From positions 1 through 42,683 of the forward strand of contig DAIDJO010000020.1 in NCBI GenBank assembly GCA_027451345.1: a stretch of 42,683 nucleotides of DNA, in the 5' to 3' direction. A program made the position numbers and the translations under genes. The notes beneath the pieces are model-generated. The model had not been told where the DNA came from and did no database searches. It saw only the letters and a program-made list of their open reading frames with translations. Each line of letters opens with the position of its first letter. The stretch's first letter is position 1. Shown here one piece after another: positions 16,606 to 26,420 of the stretch. Origin of the DNA: Solirubrobacterales bacterium. GTDB taxonomy: Bacteria; Actinomycetota; Thermoleophilia; Solirubrobacterales; Solirubrobacteraceae.

Positions 16606-16727
16606 ACCGCTGCGCGGCGCGCCGCCAGCCGGCACATCCCGCGCAGGCCGGACGCGGTCGCGCCGGGGTGGGGCGGCAACCGGCACGCCCGGCCGCACGC
16701 AGCTCGCCGGCCTCCGCTCGGGGGCAC

Positions 16728-16733
16728 TAGCCT
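16728..16733 (+). promoter_or_regulatory. -10 box for a probable leaderless surE mRNA
   Basis: TAGCCT ends seven bases before ATG 16741. A transcript starting 7-8 bases downstream would begin at the start codon. No Shine-Dalgarno precedes surE, which supports a leaderless mRNA. Confidence 0.5.
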
Positions 16734-16740
16734 ACGTGTG

Positions 16741-19616
<2,876 letters not shown>

Positions 19617-19646
19617 CGGAGCCATGCGGTCCCGGGAAGCGGTGAT

Positions 19647-19701
19647 TAGCCGCCTGACGGTTGGGTGGCTAATGGAAAGCTACCTAATGGTTTGCTACCA
19701 T
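19647..19701 (+). promoter_or_regulatory. Repeat-rich promoter/operator of the MFS-MarR operon
   Basis: Two tandem 15-base units occupy 19669-19698, CTAATGGAAAGCTAC and CTAATGGTTTGCTAC, identical except for AAA/TTT. Upstream, TAGCCGCC (19647-19654) and GGTGGCTA (19664-19671) form an inverted repeat with one mismatch. TACCAT (19696-19701) is a likely -10 ending seven bases before the ATG, so the tandem unit overlaps it. The MarR protein encoded at the end of the operon is the obvious candidate ligand. Confidence 0.55.
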
Positions 19702-19708
19702 CGCGTGC

Positions 19709-21220
19709 ATGGCAACGAATGAACGCAACGCCACCGCGTCGGTGGCTGACTCCAACGCGATCCCCCGTCAGGTGTGGATCATCTCCGGCGTCGCCATGCT
19801 CGGCGCCGTCATGTCGATCCTCGACACCACGATCGTCAACGTCGCCCTGGCGACGCTCGGCAAGGACCTCCACTCGAGCCTCACGAACATCCAGTGGGTC
19901 GTGACGGCCTACATGCTCTCCCTCGCCGCGGTCATCCCCGTGACCGGCTGGGCCTCGCGCCGCTTCGGCGCCAAGCCGCTCTTCCTCATCTCCCTGAGCC
20001 TGTTCACCGTCGGGTCGCTGCTCTGCGGCCTCGCCACCTCGGACACGGAGCTCATTCTCTTCCGTGTCCTGCAGGGCGTCGGCGGCGGCATGATCATGCC
20101 GCTCGCCCAGATCATCATGGCCGATGCCGCTGGGCCCAAGCGCATGGGCCGGGTGATGGCGCTGGTGGCGATCCCGATGATGCTCGCGCCGACGCTGGGG
20201 CCGCTGATCGGCGGCACGCTCATCCAGACCCTCAGCTGGCACTGGATCTTCTTCGTCAACATCGTCGTGGGCGCTGTGGCGATCCCGCTCGCCTTCCGCC
20301 TGCTCCCCTCGCCGCGCCTCGACGGCGAGCGGACGGAGACGCTCGACGTCCTCGGCCTCGTGCTGATGTCCACCGGACTCGTCGGCATCACCTACGGGTT
20401 GGCGGAGGCCGGGACGTATGGCAGCTTCAGCAACGCGCACGTGTACGTGCCGGTGTTCGTGGGCGTGGTCCTCGTCGTCGCCTTCGTCGTCCACGCCCTG
20501 CGCACCGAGCACCCGCTGCTCGACCTGCGCCTCTACTGTCGCTGGCATTTCTCGGCGGCGTCGATCGTCATGTTCGCGCTCGGCGCGGCGGTGTTCGGGG
20601 CGATGATCCTGATGCCGCTGTACTGGCAGGAGCTGCGTGGATTCAACGTGATCGACACCGGCCTGCTCACGGGCCCGCAGGGTCTCGGCATGGCCGTCAC
20701 GATGCCGCTCGCCGCCCGCATGACCGATCGCTACGGCGGCGGCCCGGTGGCCCTCGTCGGTGTGGTGGTGACGGCGCTGCTCACGATCCCGTTCGGCCTG
20801 ATCGGCGCGCACACCCCGATCGCGGTGCTCAGCGTCGCCATGTTCCTGCGCGGGGCGGGGATGGGGTCGAGCTTCATGCCGGCGATGACGGCGGCCTTTG
20901 CGGCGCTCGATCGCAGCGAGGTCTCGCACGCCACGCCGCAGCTGAACGTGCTCAACCGCATCGGAGGCTCGGTCGGCACCACGATCCTCGCTGTCGTCCT
21001 CGCCAACGCCGAGCGCGGCGCGCACACCGCGAGCGCGGCGGCGGGCGCCTACGGGACGGCGTTCTGGTGGTCCGCCGGGATGGCCGCCCTCGCCGTGATC
21101 CCGTGCGTGGTGCTGATGCGGGCCGAGGGCACCGTCCGGCGCGCCGCGGCGCGGTCCTCCGCTCCGGATCCGGATCGGCTCGTCATCGACAGCGGTGTCG
21201 TCGCCGAGGCGCTGGCATGA
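19709..21220 (+). CDS. MFS drug exporter, DHA2 (EmrB/QacA, 14-span) family
   Basis: The 503-residue membrane protein has about 14 hydrophobic spans. The DHA2 motifs are visible: SILDTTIVNVALATLGKDL in span 1 (the family Asp-Thr-Thr), WVVTAYMLSLAAVIPVTGW, and FRVLQGVGGGMIMPLAQII, followed by GPLIGGTLIQTLSWHWIFFV. The family exports hydrophobic drugs, dyes or metabolites by proton antiport. The actual substrate cannot be read from sequence. The ATG lies seven bases after a -10 with no Shine-Dalgarno. Its stop overlaps the marR start (ATGA). Confidence 0.93.
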   Translation: MATNERNATASVADSNAIPRQVWIISGVAMLGAVMSILDTTIVNVALATLGKDLHSSLTNIQWVVTAYMLSLAAVIPVTGWASRRFGAKPLFLISLSLFTVGSLLCGLATSDTELILFRVLQGVGGGMIMPLAQIIMADAAGPKRMGRVMALVAIPMMLAPTLGPLIGGTLIQTLSWHWIFFVNIVVGAVAIPLAFRLLPSPRLDGERTETLDVLGLVLMSTGLVGITYGLAEAGTYGSFSNAHVYVPVFVGVVLVVAFVVHALRTEHPLLDLRLYCRWHFSAASIVMFALGAAVFGAMILMPLYWQELRGFNVIDTGLLTGPQGLGMAVTMPLAARMTDRYGGGPVALVGVVVTALLTIPFGLIGAHTPIAVLSVAMFLRGAGMGSSFMPAMTAAFAALDRSEVSHATPQLNVLNRIGGSVGTTILAVVLANAERGAHTASAAAGAYGTAFWWSAGMAALAVIPCVVLMRAEGTVRRAAARSSAPDPDRLVIDSGVVAEALA

Positions 21221-21831
21221 GCACTCTCTCCTCCCGGCCGGTGTCGGAGGGCCCTGAGCCGCCCTCCGACACCCCGGCGGGCCGAGGGAGCGCCGGCAGC
21301 GCGTTCTACGACGCCGGGACCCCCACGGGGCAGGTGGGGGTCGCCTTCAAGCGCGCGATGGTCGCGGTGCGCCGGCTGCGCGGGCGCGAGACGCAGCGGA
21401 TCGGCCAGCTGAGCTATGCCCAGTACGGGCTGCTCCACGGCCTGGCCGGCAACTGCGAGTACTCGGCACGGGAGCTCGCCGCGCACACCGACCTCTCACC
21501 GGCCACGGTGACCCAGATGCTCGAGCACCTCGAGGCCACGGGTCTGGTGACGCGCAAGCGCTCGGAGGCGGATCGTCGCGTCGTCCTCTCCGTGCTCACC
21601 GATCGCGGGGCCGCCGTGGTGGCGGCTCGCCAGCAGCAGATGGAGTCGCGCTGGCAGCAGGCGCTCGCCGAGTGCTCCGACGCGGAGCTGGCCGCCGCCG
21701 CCAAGGTCCTCCATCGCGTCGCCGACGTGTTCGAGGGGCTTTCGCTCGAGGTTCCGGCCGAGGAGGCAGCGGCCGGTGAACCCCACGACGCCGGCACAGG
21801 CCCGGACGCCGGCGCGACCCCCGACGCCTGA
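21217..21831 (+). CDS. MarR-family transcriptional regulator
   Basis: The 204-residue protein has a winged-helix core: SYAQYGLLHGLAGNCEYSAR, ELAAHTDLSPATVTQMLEHL (recognition helix region, about residues 85-104), then ETGLVTR-like ATGLVTRKRSEADRRVVLSV with the wing Asp-Arg-Arg. N- and C-terminal ends of ~40 and ~25 residues are low complexity and rich in Pro, Gly, Ala and Asp. The gene overlaps the exporter stop by four bases. By family precedent it probably represses this operon through the repeats at 19647-19701, with release by the exporter's ligand. Confidence 0.9.
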   Translation: MSTLSSRPVSEGPEPPSDTPAGRGSAGSAFYDAGTPTGQVGVAFKRAMVAVRRLRGRETQRIGQLSYAQYGLLHGLAGNCEYSARELAAHTDLSPATVTQMLEHLEATGLVTRKRSEADRRVVLSVLTDRGAAVVAARQQQMESRWQQALAECSDAELAAAAKVLHRVADVFEGLSLEVPAEEAAAGEPHDAGTGPDAGATPDA

Positions 21832-21867
21832 CGCGGCTGGCGCCGCACTTTCGCCCAGCCGTGCGTG

Positions 21868-21893
21868 GTGGTGGCGCCGTGCGGCGCCACCAC
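21868..21893 (+). terminator. Perfect hairpin after marR
   Basis: GTGGTGGCGCC (21868-21878) and GGCGCCACCAC (21883-21893) form an 11-bp perfect stem with a GTGC loop. It lies 36 bases past the marR stop and probably ends the MFS-MarR transcript. There is no U-tract. Confidence 0.55.
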
Positions 21894-21916
21894 GGTTCAC
21901 GCGTCGACCGAATCAC

Positions 21917-21984
21917 GCGCCGCCTGGGGGGAAGCCAGCGTCATCGACGCATCTGCGACGGCTTCCACCTGAGCCAGGCGGCGC
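21917..21984. ncRNA. Candidate structured RNA (nested stems), strand unknown
   Basis: Three nested complementary pairs sit in one non-coding stretch. The outer stem is GCGCCGCCTGG (21917-21927) with CCAGGCGGCGC (21974-21984). The inner stem is GGAAGCC (21930-21936) with GGCTTCC (21960-21966). A small hairpin GCGTC-atc-GACGC (21938-21950) lies inside. I do not recognise the family; SRP, 6S and tmRNA features are not present. Confidence 0.4.
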
Positions 21985-22089
21985 TGCATCCCAGGACAGG
22001 GACGCCAAGACGGGGAGTGCGCGGGGGCCGGTCCTGGCCGTTTCGCGCACGAAAATCGCTGTTTGCGTTTCCGAGCGCTCCCCGGGCGC

Positions 22090-22272
22090 TCAGACGCCCA
22101 CCATCGACTGGGAACTCGGGTCGGCAAACTCCTGCATGGTCGACTTGAAGAGGGTTTTGTCGATCTTCCCGTTGAAGATCGGGACGCCCCACGCGACGCA
22201 CTTGGCGATGACGTCTCGGCGATCGAGTCCGGACTCCTTCGCGAGCTCGCTGGGCGTCAGGTGATTAGACAT
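22090..22272 (-). CDS. Small 60-residue conserved-looking protein, possible helix-turn-helix
   Basis: The gene starts at ATG 22272 behind an excellent AAGGAGG (spacing about 9) and a recognisable promoter. The protein begins MSNHLTPSELAKESGLDRRD and continues IAKCVAWGVPIFNGKIDKTL. SELAKESGLDRRDVIAKC looks like a helix-turn-helix, as in small MerR/excisionase-like proteins, but I do not recognise the family. The C-terminus is FKSTMQEFADPSSQSMVGV. The base composition is less GC-rich than its neighbours. A GAGCGC/GCGCTC hairpin (22073-22091) straddles the stop and could be its terminator. Confidence 0.7.
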   Translation of the reverse strand: MSNHLTPSELAKESGLDRRDVIAKCVAWGVPIFNGKIDKTLFKSTMQEFADPSSQSMVGV

Positions 22273-22310
22273 TGGCCCTGCCCTCCTTGTGACGATCATT
22301 ACATGACCTG

Positions 22311-22339
22311 AGTATGGCGCGGGGACCAGATGGACGCAA
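22311..22339 (-). promoter_or_regulatory. Sigma-70-type promoter of the 60-residue protein gene
   Basis: On the minus strand TTGCGT (22339-22334) and CATACT (22316-22311) are separated by exactly 17 bases. The start codon lies about 38 bases downstream with a strong Shine-Dalgarno. Three copies of GTTGCG(G)TC (ending at 22365, 22354 and 22340 on the minus strand) cover the -35 and the sequence just upstream, and may be a binding array. Confidence 0.55.
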
Positions 22340-22445
22340 CAACGCGACCGCAACATTGACGCAACCTGCAGGACACGGCCGGGCAAGGTCCGCCGATCGG
22401 CGGTCGGGGACGGATCCGCAGCCCGCGTGCCACAATGGACCCACT

Positions 22446-22519
22446 CGGGGCGTGGCGCAGCCTGGTAGCGCGCACCGTTCGGGTCGGTGAGGTCCCCGGT
22501 TCGAATCCGGGCGCCCCGA
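22446..22519 (+). tRNA. tRNA-Pro, anticodon CGG
   Basis: The 74-base sequence folds into a full cloverleaf. The acceptor stem is CGGGGCG with CGCCCCG and discriminator A. The D-stem is GCGC/GCGC. The anticodon stem CACCG/CGGTG carries loop TTCGGGT, giving anticodon CGG (Pro, codon CCG). The T-arm is CCCGG-TTCGAAT-CCGGG. CCA is not encoded. CACAAT at 22431-22436 is a possible -10. Two strong hairpins follow directly. Confidence 0.97.
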
Positions 22520-22527
22520 TTGGCGAG

Positions 22528-22554
22528 CCGCGGCACGTCGCTGACGTGCCGCGG
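22528..22554 (+). terminator. First perfect hairpin downstream of tRNA-Pro
   Basis: CCGCGGCACGTC (22528-22539) and GACGTGCCGCGG (22543-22554) form a 12-bp perfect stem with a three-base loop, starting nine bases after the tRNA. It is a probable terminator or 3'-processing stop without a U-tract. Confidence 0.55.
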
Positions 22555-22555
22555 A

Positions 22556-22601
22556 CCGGGGGCGGGTGAGCCGTCGCACACGACGGCTCACCCGCCCCCG
22601 G
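22556..22601 (+). terminator. Second perfect hairpin downstream of tRNA-Pro (21-bp stem)
   Basis: A 21-bp perfect inverted repeat (22556-22576 with 22581-22601) closes on the loop CACA, one base after the first hairpin. The arm runs CCGGGGGCGGGTGAGCCGTC and onward. It is the strongest hairpin in the window and is probably a back-up terminator acting on both strands. Confidence 0.6.
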
Positions 22602-22825
22602 ATGGCTCCGCCCCTCGCCGTGACCTCGCGCCGCCCGAGCCGTTCCACTCGCTCGCGCGTGCCCTCGCCGTGTCCCCGGTCTCCGGGCCGTGGCACGGTG
22701 CGATCGACGGCGGGGCGGGCGACAAATTGCAGGATTCAAGGTCGCTGGCCGAGGCCGCGTGCGCCCGCTAGCCTGAACGGCACTCGGGGTCGAACGTGCC
22801 CCGGGATCCGAGGCTGAGGTGCGGT
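22602..22825 (+). other. Non-coding leader region before the secreted protein gene
   Basis: No convincing gene is seen in these 224 bases. TAGCCT at 22769-22774 is a possible -10, giving a leader of about 45 bases to ATG 22826. TGAGG lies seven bases before that ATG. Confidence 0.35.
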
Positions 22826-23914
22826 ATGGAGCGACTGAGAACGGTGCTGACGGTTGTCGCCACGGTGGCCCTCTGGCTCGCTCCGAGCGCGGCGTCGGCC
22901 GACGGTCAGACCGGCTCCGCGCCGGTGTTCACCTCCTCGGATCCGGGCGCGGTCGTCGGCGGCCCCGCGTACGCCCCACAGGCGTCGACGCCGTCGGGGC
23001 AGGTCACCTTCTCGATCGACCCGGCCGCGACGACGAACGACGCCTGCACCCTCTCCTCCGGTGAGGTCCTGTTCGCGCACGCGGGCGCCTGCGCGATCGA
23101 CGCACAGGACCCGCAGGATCCCGCGGCCGGAACGACGCAGCAGGTGATCACCGTGGCCGCCGCCGCGACCTCCACCACCCTCGTGATCGGGTCCTCGACG
23201 CTGTCGGCCACGGTCGTTGCGACCGCCCCGGGAACGGGCACTCCGGCGGGCACCGTCCTCTTCAGTGTGGCCGGGCGCACGCTCGGCAGCGCCCCCCTCG
23301 TCGGTGGCGTCGCGACGCTCGCCTATGCCGTCCCTGCGAATGTGACCGAGCCGATTCTCGCCACCTACGCCGGAGACGCTGACTACCAGGGCTCGAGCGC
23401 CACGCTGCTCGCCACCGGACCGGACATCAGGTCGCCGTTCCCGGCCCCGCCGGTGCTCCGCGCGCGCCTGACGAGCGCCCAGCCCCGTAACCACAACGGC
23501 TGGTGGCACACGCCGGTCACGGTCCACTTCATCTGCCGCACGGCCGGCGCCCCGCTCGTCGGCGGCTGCCCCCATCCGGTGGTCCTGCACCGGAGCGGGC
23601 GCGACGTGCGCATCACGCGAACGATCCGCACCGCCGACGGGGCGCACGCGACGCTCCGCCTGCGCGGCATCAGGATCGACCTCACCGCCCCGCGCGTCGA
23701 CCTCGACGGGCTCCGCCGCCACGCCCGCTATGCCCGGTCCGTCCCGGACCCGCGCTGCGACGCCCACGACCGGATCTCCGGCATCGCGACCTGTCACCTC
23801 GCCACCCGGGTGCGCCACCACGGCGCGTTCGAGGCGATCACCTACGTCGCGACGGCCGTCAGCCGAGCCGGGTCGCGCCGCAGCGTGAGCGAGACGGTCT
23901 ACGCCCGCGTCTGA
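22826..23914 (+). CDS. Secreted protein with Ig-like repeat domains
   Basis: The 362-residue product starts with a signal peptide (MERLRTVLTVVATVALWLAP, then SAASA before Asp-Gly). The mature part contains beta-rich, bacterial Ig-like stretches: SGQVTFSIDPAATTNDACTL, and TPAGTVLFSVAGRTLGSAPL followed by ILATYAGDADYQGSSATLL, the latter typical of Big_3-type repeats. The C-terminal ~150 residues (NHNGWWHTPVTVHFIC onwards) resemble the W-x-TPV-V-F-C units seen in many Thermoleophilia-type exoproteins, with paired Cys. No catalytic domain or sortase signal is seen. Function is unknown; adhesion or surface exposure is plausible. Confidence 0.75.
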   Translation: MERLRTVLTVVATVALWLAPSAASADGQTGSAPVFTSSDPGAVVGGPAYAPQASTPSGQVTFSIDPAATTNDACTLSSGEVLFAHAGACAIDAQDPQDPAAGTTQQVITVAAAATSTTLVIGSSTLSATVVATAPGTGTPAGTVLFSVAGRTLGSAPLVGGVATLAYAVPANVTEPILATYAGDADYQGSSATLLATGPDIRSPFPAPPVLRARLTSAQPRNHNGWWHTPVTVHFICRTAGAPLVGGCPHPVVLHRSGRDVRITRTIRTADGAHATLRLRGIRIDLTAPRVDLDGLRRHARYARSVPDPRCDAHDRISGIATCHLATRVRHHGAFEAITYVATAVSRAGSRRSVSETVYARV

Positions 23915-23992
23915 CGTCCAGCGCTCCGCGAGGTTCGCCACCCGGCCGCCCGTGAGCTCCGTCCACGGGCCGTCCGCGCGTTCCGGCCCAAC

Positions 23993-24010
23993 GGCGCCCC
24001 GGCGGGCGCC
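23993..24010 (+). terminator. Hairpin after the secreted protein gene
   Basis: GGCGCCC (23993-23999) and GGGCGCC (24004-24010) form a 7-bp stem with loop CGGC, about 80 bases past the stop. It is a weak terminator candidate. Confidence 0.3.
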
Positions 24011-24069
24011 CCTGCGGGCCCGGCGCGGTGCGGGAGGCGGTGCCGCGATCCGGCCTGATTGGTCAGCGA

Positions 24070-24112
24070 GTCTCAAGGCTCAGGGCATCTCAGCCGATGA
24101 AGGAGACACCTT
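24070..24112 (+). promoter_or_regulatory. Possible structured leader before the GGDEF gene
   Basis: Interleaved complementary pairs occur here: GTCTC (24070-24074) with GAGAC (24103-24107), GGCT (24077-24080) with AGCC (24092-24095), and AAGG (24075-24078) with CCTT (24109-24112). The stretch is less GC-rich than its surroundings. Its motifs do not match the c-di-GMP (GEMM) riboswitches I know. Confidence 0.2.
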
Positions 24113-24164
24113 TCCGGAGTGATGACCCGAGAGGCCGGATGATGGAGCCGGGAGAGAAGGATCA

Positions 24165-25160
24165 GTGGAGATGAAGTCGTTGGGTAGGAGCCGCAGCGTG
24201 CCGTTCGGTCCGCTGTCGGCGAGGACGTGGATCTTGGCCCTGCTCGACGGAACGTCGGCGGTGGTCCTGGCGGCCATGACGGCGGCGCCGCTCACGCGGT
24301 CCGCGCCGACGCACCTGTACGCCCTGTGCGGCGGCCTGCTGGCGGTGATCACCGTGGTGCTGCTCACCGTGGGCGAGCGCCTCGGCCCGCGTGCCCTGCT
24401 CGCGTTCGCGGCGGTACGGATCGCCGTCGTCGCGGCGACGCTCTCGGCCGCCACCAGCGGGAGCGGCGGTCTGTTCGCGGGGGTCGGCCTCGTCTGGGTC
24501 GCCCTCTGGGTGACCGGGTTCTACCCGAGACGTGCCGTGCTGTGGATGTTCCTGGGCGAGATCACCGCGGTCGTCTACGCGGTGGCAATGAACCCCGAGC
24601 CGCTGCGCGTGGCGCTCGACGCGCTGCCGATGATCAGCTGCGCGGTGCTGCTCTCGATCCTGATGGCGCAGGCGGTGGGCAACCTGCGCCACGAGGCACG
24701 CCACGACGAGCTCACCGGGCTGATGAACCGGCGCGGGCTCGACCAGGCGATGCGGCAGCTGGCCACGAGCCGGCGCTTCGCCGCGGCGACGCACAGTCTC
24801 GTCGCGATGGACCTCGACGGGCTGAAGCTCGTCAACGACCACGCCGGACATCTGGCGGGCGATCAGATGCTGATCACCTTCGCCACCGAGCTGCAGACGG
24901 CGGCCCGCGGCGTCGATCTCACCGCCCGCGTCGGCGGAGACGAGTTCATCGCCATCCTGCCGGGGCTCTCCGCGGCGGAGGCGGTCGCCTGGGCCGAGCG
25001 GCTGCACGCCACCAGTGGCGTCGCGTGGTCCTATGGGGTGGCCGAGCGGGGCAGCGGGGAGGAGCTCGAGGCGTGGCTGCACCGGGCCGACACGCTGATG
25101 TACGCCGCCAAGACGGCGACCCGCGCGGCCCGCGTCAAGCCGGCCGCAGCGCTGGCGTAG
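24165..25160 (+). CDS. Membrane-bound diguanylate cyclase (GGDEF domain)
   Basis: The 331-residue protein has about five or six hydrophobic spans in residues 15-170, followed by a GGDEF domain. The domain begins RHDELTGLMNRRGLDQAM and keeps the catalytic signature RVGGDEFIAILPG (about 260-272), so it should convert two GTP to c-di-GMP. No RxxD inhibitory site is evident before GGDEF. The domain is slightly short at its end (HRADTLMYAAKTATRAARVK). GTG 24165 has GAGAAGG five bases upstream; ATG 24171 is an alternative. The membrane part has no recognised sensor family. Confidence 0.88.
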   Translation: MEMKSLGRSRSVPFGPLSARTWILALLDGTSAVVLAAMTAAPLTRSAPTHLYALCGGLLAVITVVLLTVGERLGPRALLAFAAVRIAVVAATLSAATSGSGGLFAGVGLVWVALWVTGFYPRRAVLWMFLGEITAVVYAVAMNPEPLRVALDALPMISCAVLLSILMAQAVGNLRHEARHDELTGLMNRRGLDQAMRQLATSRRFAAATHSLVAMDLDGLKLVNDHAGHLAGDQMLITFATELQTAARGVDLTARVGGDEFIAILPGLSAAEAVAWAERLHATSGVAWSYGVAERGSGEELEAWLHRADTLMYAAKTATRAARVKPAAALA

Positions 25161-25184
25161 CACCGCTCGCGCAGCACCCCTGAC

Positions 25185-25226
25185 GCGGAACCACGGGCGC
25201 GGAACCACGGGCGCGGGACCGTGGGC
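25185..25226. repeat. Three tandem 14-base repeats between convergent genes
   Basis: GCGGAACCACGGGC occurs twice without a gap (25185-25198, 25199-25212) and a third unit differs at two positions (GCGGGACCGTGGGC, 25213-25226). The changed unit makes CCACGG in unit 2 pair with CCGTGG in unit 3, giving a hairpin that could terminate both convergent transcripts. Confidence 0.6.
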
Positions 25227-25235
25227 GCAGGGCCG

Positions 25236-26123
25236 TCAGTCCCGAGCCGTGTGCTCGAGGATCGCGGCACAGAGCTCGGGCCAGAGCGGACGCGGGCGGT
25301 CGTGGCCCATGTCCGGGACCAGGAGCAGCTTGGCTCCCGGCACCAGTTCGGCCGTGCGCTCGCCGCCGCTCGGCGCGATCAGCGTGTCGTCGAGCCCGTG
25401 GATGACGAGCGTCGGGACGCGCAGCCGGCGCAGGCCGTCGGCGCGGGAGCCGCTGGCGAGCATCGCCGCCAGCTGGCGGGTCGTCCCCTCCGGAGAGAGG
25501 CCACGGTCGAAGGTCTCCGCCGCGATCGCCCGGGTCTCCTCCAGCTCCGGGTAGCGGCGGGAATGCCAGAGCAGCCAGGTCTCGGCCGAGGCGATGTACG
25601 CGTCTCGGCCCGTCGGCTCGGGCGCGAGGAGGGCCTCGAGCGCCTCCGGGCTCGACCGGCCGACCTCAGGCTCCCCGGTCGTCGACATCATCGAGGTGAG
25701 CGTCAGCACGCGCTCCGGCTGCTCGATGGCCATGATCTGCGCGATCATGCCGCCCATCGACGCGCCGACCACGTGGGCGCGCTCGATGCCGAGCGCGGTG
25801 AGCAGGCGCAAGCCATCCTCCGCCATGTCGCTCAGCGTGTAGGGGGCGAGCTCGCGCGCTCGCCCCAGGTCGCCGGACTGAACCGCCGCCTGAACCTCCT
25901 CGAGGTGGGCGTCGACGCCGTCGAGATGGGCGGATCGGCCACAGTCGCGGTTGTCGAAGGTGATCACGTACCTCCCACCGGCCGCGAGGCGGCGGCAGAA
26001 CTCGCGGGGCCAGGAGACGAGCTGTGCGCCGAACCCCATGACCATCAGCACGGGCGGATCGCCCGCCTCGCCATGGCATTCGCACTCGAGGGCGAGGCCG
26101 CTTGAGAGGGTGACCTGGGCCAT
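25236..26123 (-). CDS. Alpha/beta hydrolase
   Basis: The 295-residue product has the alpha/beta-hydrolase layout. PPVLMVMGFGAQLVSWPREF is the oxyanion-hole region. The nucleophile Ser is in VVGASMGGMIAQIMA (G-x-S-x-G, about residue 110). The acid Asp lies in VIHGLDDTLIAPSGG, and the His in LLVPDMGHDRPRPLW. The DNRDCGRSAH segment is typical of the epoxide-hydrolase/esterase-like clade (TAP-like or aclacinomycin methylesterase relatives). The substrate is unknown. ATG 26123 is preferred; ATG 26135 would add four residues. TAGGAT (26139-26134) ends ten bases before the start. Confidence 0.85.
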   Translation of the reverse strand: MAQVTLSSGLALECECHGEAGDPPVLMVMGFGAQLVSWPREFCRRLAAGGRYVITFDNRDCGRSAHLDGVDAHLEEVQAAVQSGDLGRARELAPYTLSDMAEDGLRLLTALGIERAHVVGASMGGMIAQIMAIEQPERVLTLTSMMSTTGEPEVGRSSPEALEALLAPEPTGRDAYIASAETWLLWHSRRYPELEETRAIAAETFDRGLSPEGTTRQLAAMLASGSRADGLRRLRVPTLVIHGLDDTLIAPSGGERTAELVPGAKLLLVPDMGHDRPRPLWPELCAAILEHTARD

Positions 26124-26142
26124 GGCAGCGGCCATCCTACCT

Positions 26143-26183
26143 GGGGCGGGGGTGTCGGAGGCTCCGTCCCGGCACCCCGCCCC
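26143..26183. repeat. GC-rich inverted repeat upstream of the hydrolase
   Basis: GGGGCGGGGGTG (26143-26154) pairs with CACCCCGCCCC (26173-26183) apart from one bulged G. It lies just upstream of the hydrolase -10 in the divergent gap and may be an operator. Confidence 0.35.
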
Positions 26184-26255
26184 GGATCGCTCGGCGGCAG
26201 ACCCGTCGACCGGGGTGGCCCGGACCGATCCGTCATCGGGACGGGCGGCCCGGGT

Positions 26256-26279
26256 GGTTCGCCGGGGCGAGTGGGGTAG
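26256..26279 (+). promoter_or_regulatory. Possible stress-sigma (SigB/SigF-like) promoter before the ChaB gene
   Basis: GGTT (26256-26259) and GGGTAG (26274-26279) are spaced 14 bases apart, resembling the GTTT-N14-16-GGGTAT pattern of actinobacterial SigB/SigF promoters. The leader to ATG 26421 would be about 130 bases. This is a weak pattern match. Confidence 0.25.
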
Positions 26280-26420
26280 GCCCCAGCCGAGAGGACCCGA
26301 CGTGGCAGCGAGCGAGCCGGGCGAGGCAGATGCCGGCAGCCGTCGCTCATGCCGGCCGAGCATCCTCTCGACGAGGTCCAGGCGGCGGCCTGACGCACGA
26401 CGAACAGCGGGAGGGAATCC

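Noticed and set aside
21917-21984. Signal recognition particle RNA or 6S RNA
   Set aside because: The conserved SRP apical sequence and the 6S bulge pattern are missing; left as an unassigned structured RNA.
22446-22601. Integration site (attB/attL) at tRNA-Pro
   Set aside because: No integrase, no repeated tRNA 3' end and no mobile genes are nearby.
24040-24164. c-di-GMP (GEMM) riboswitch before the GGDEF gene
   Set aside because: The conserved GEMM blocks are not present; only short generic pairings were seen.
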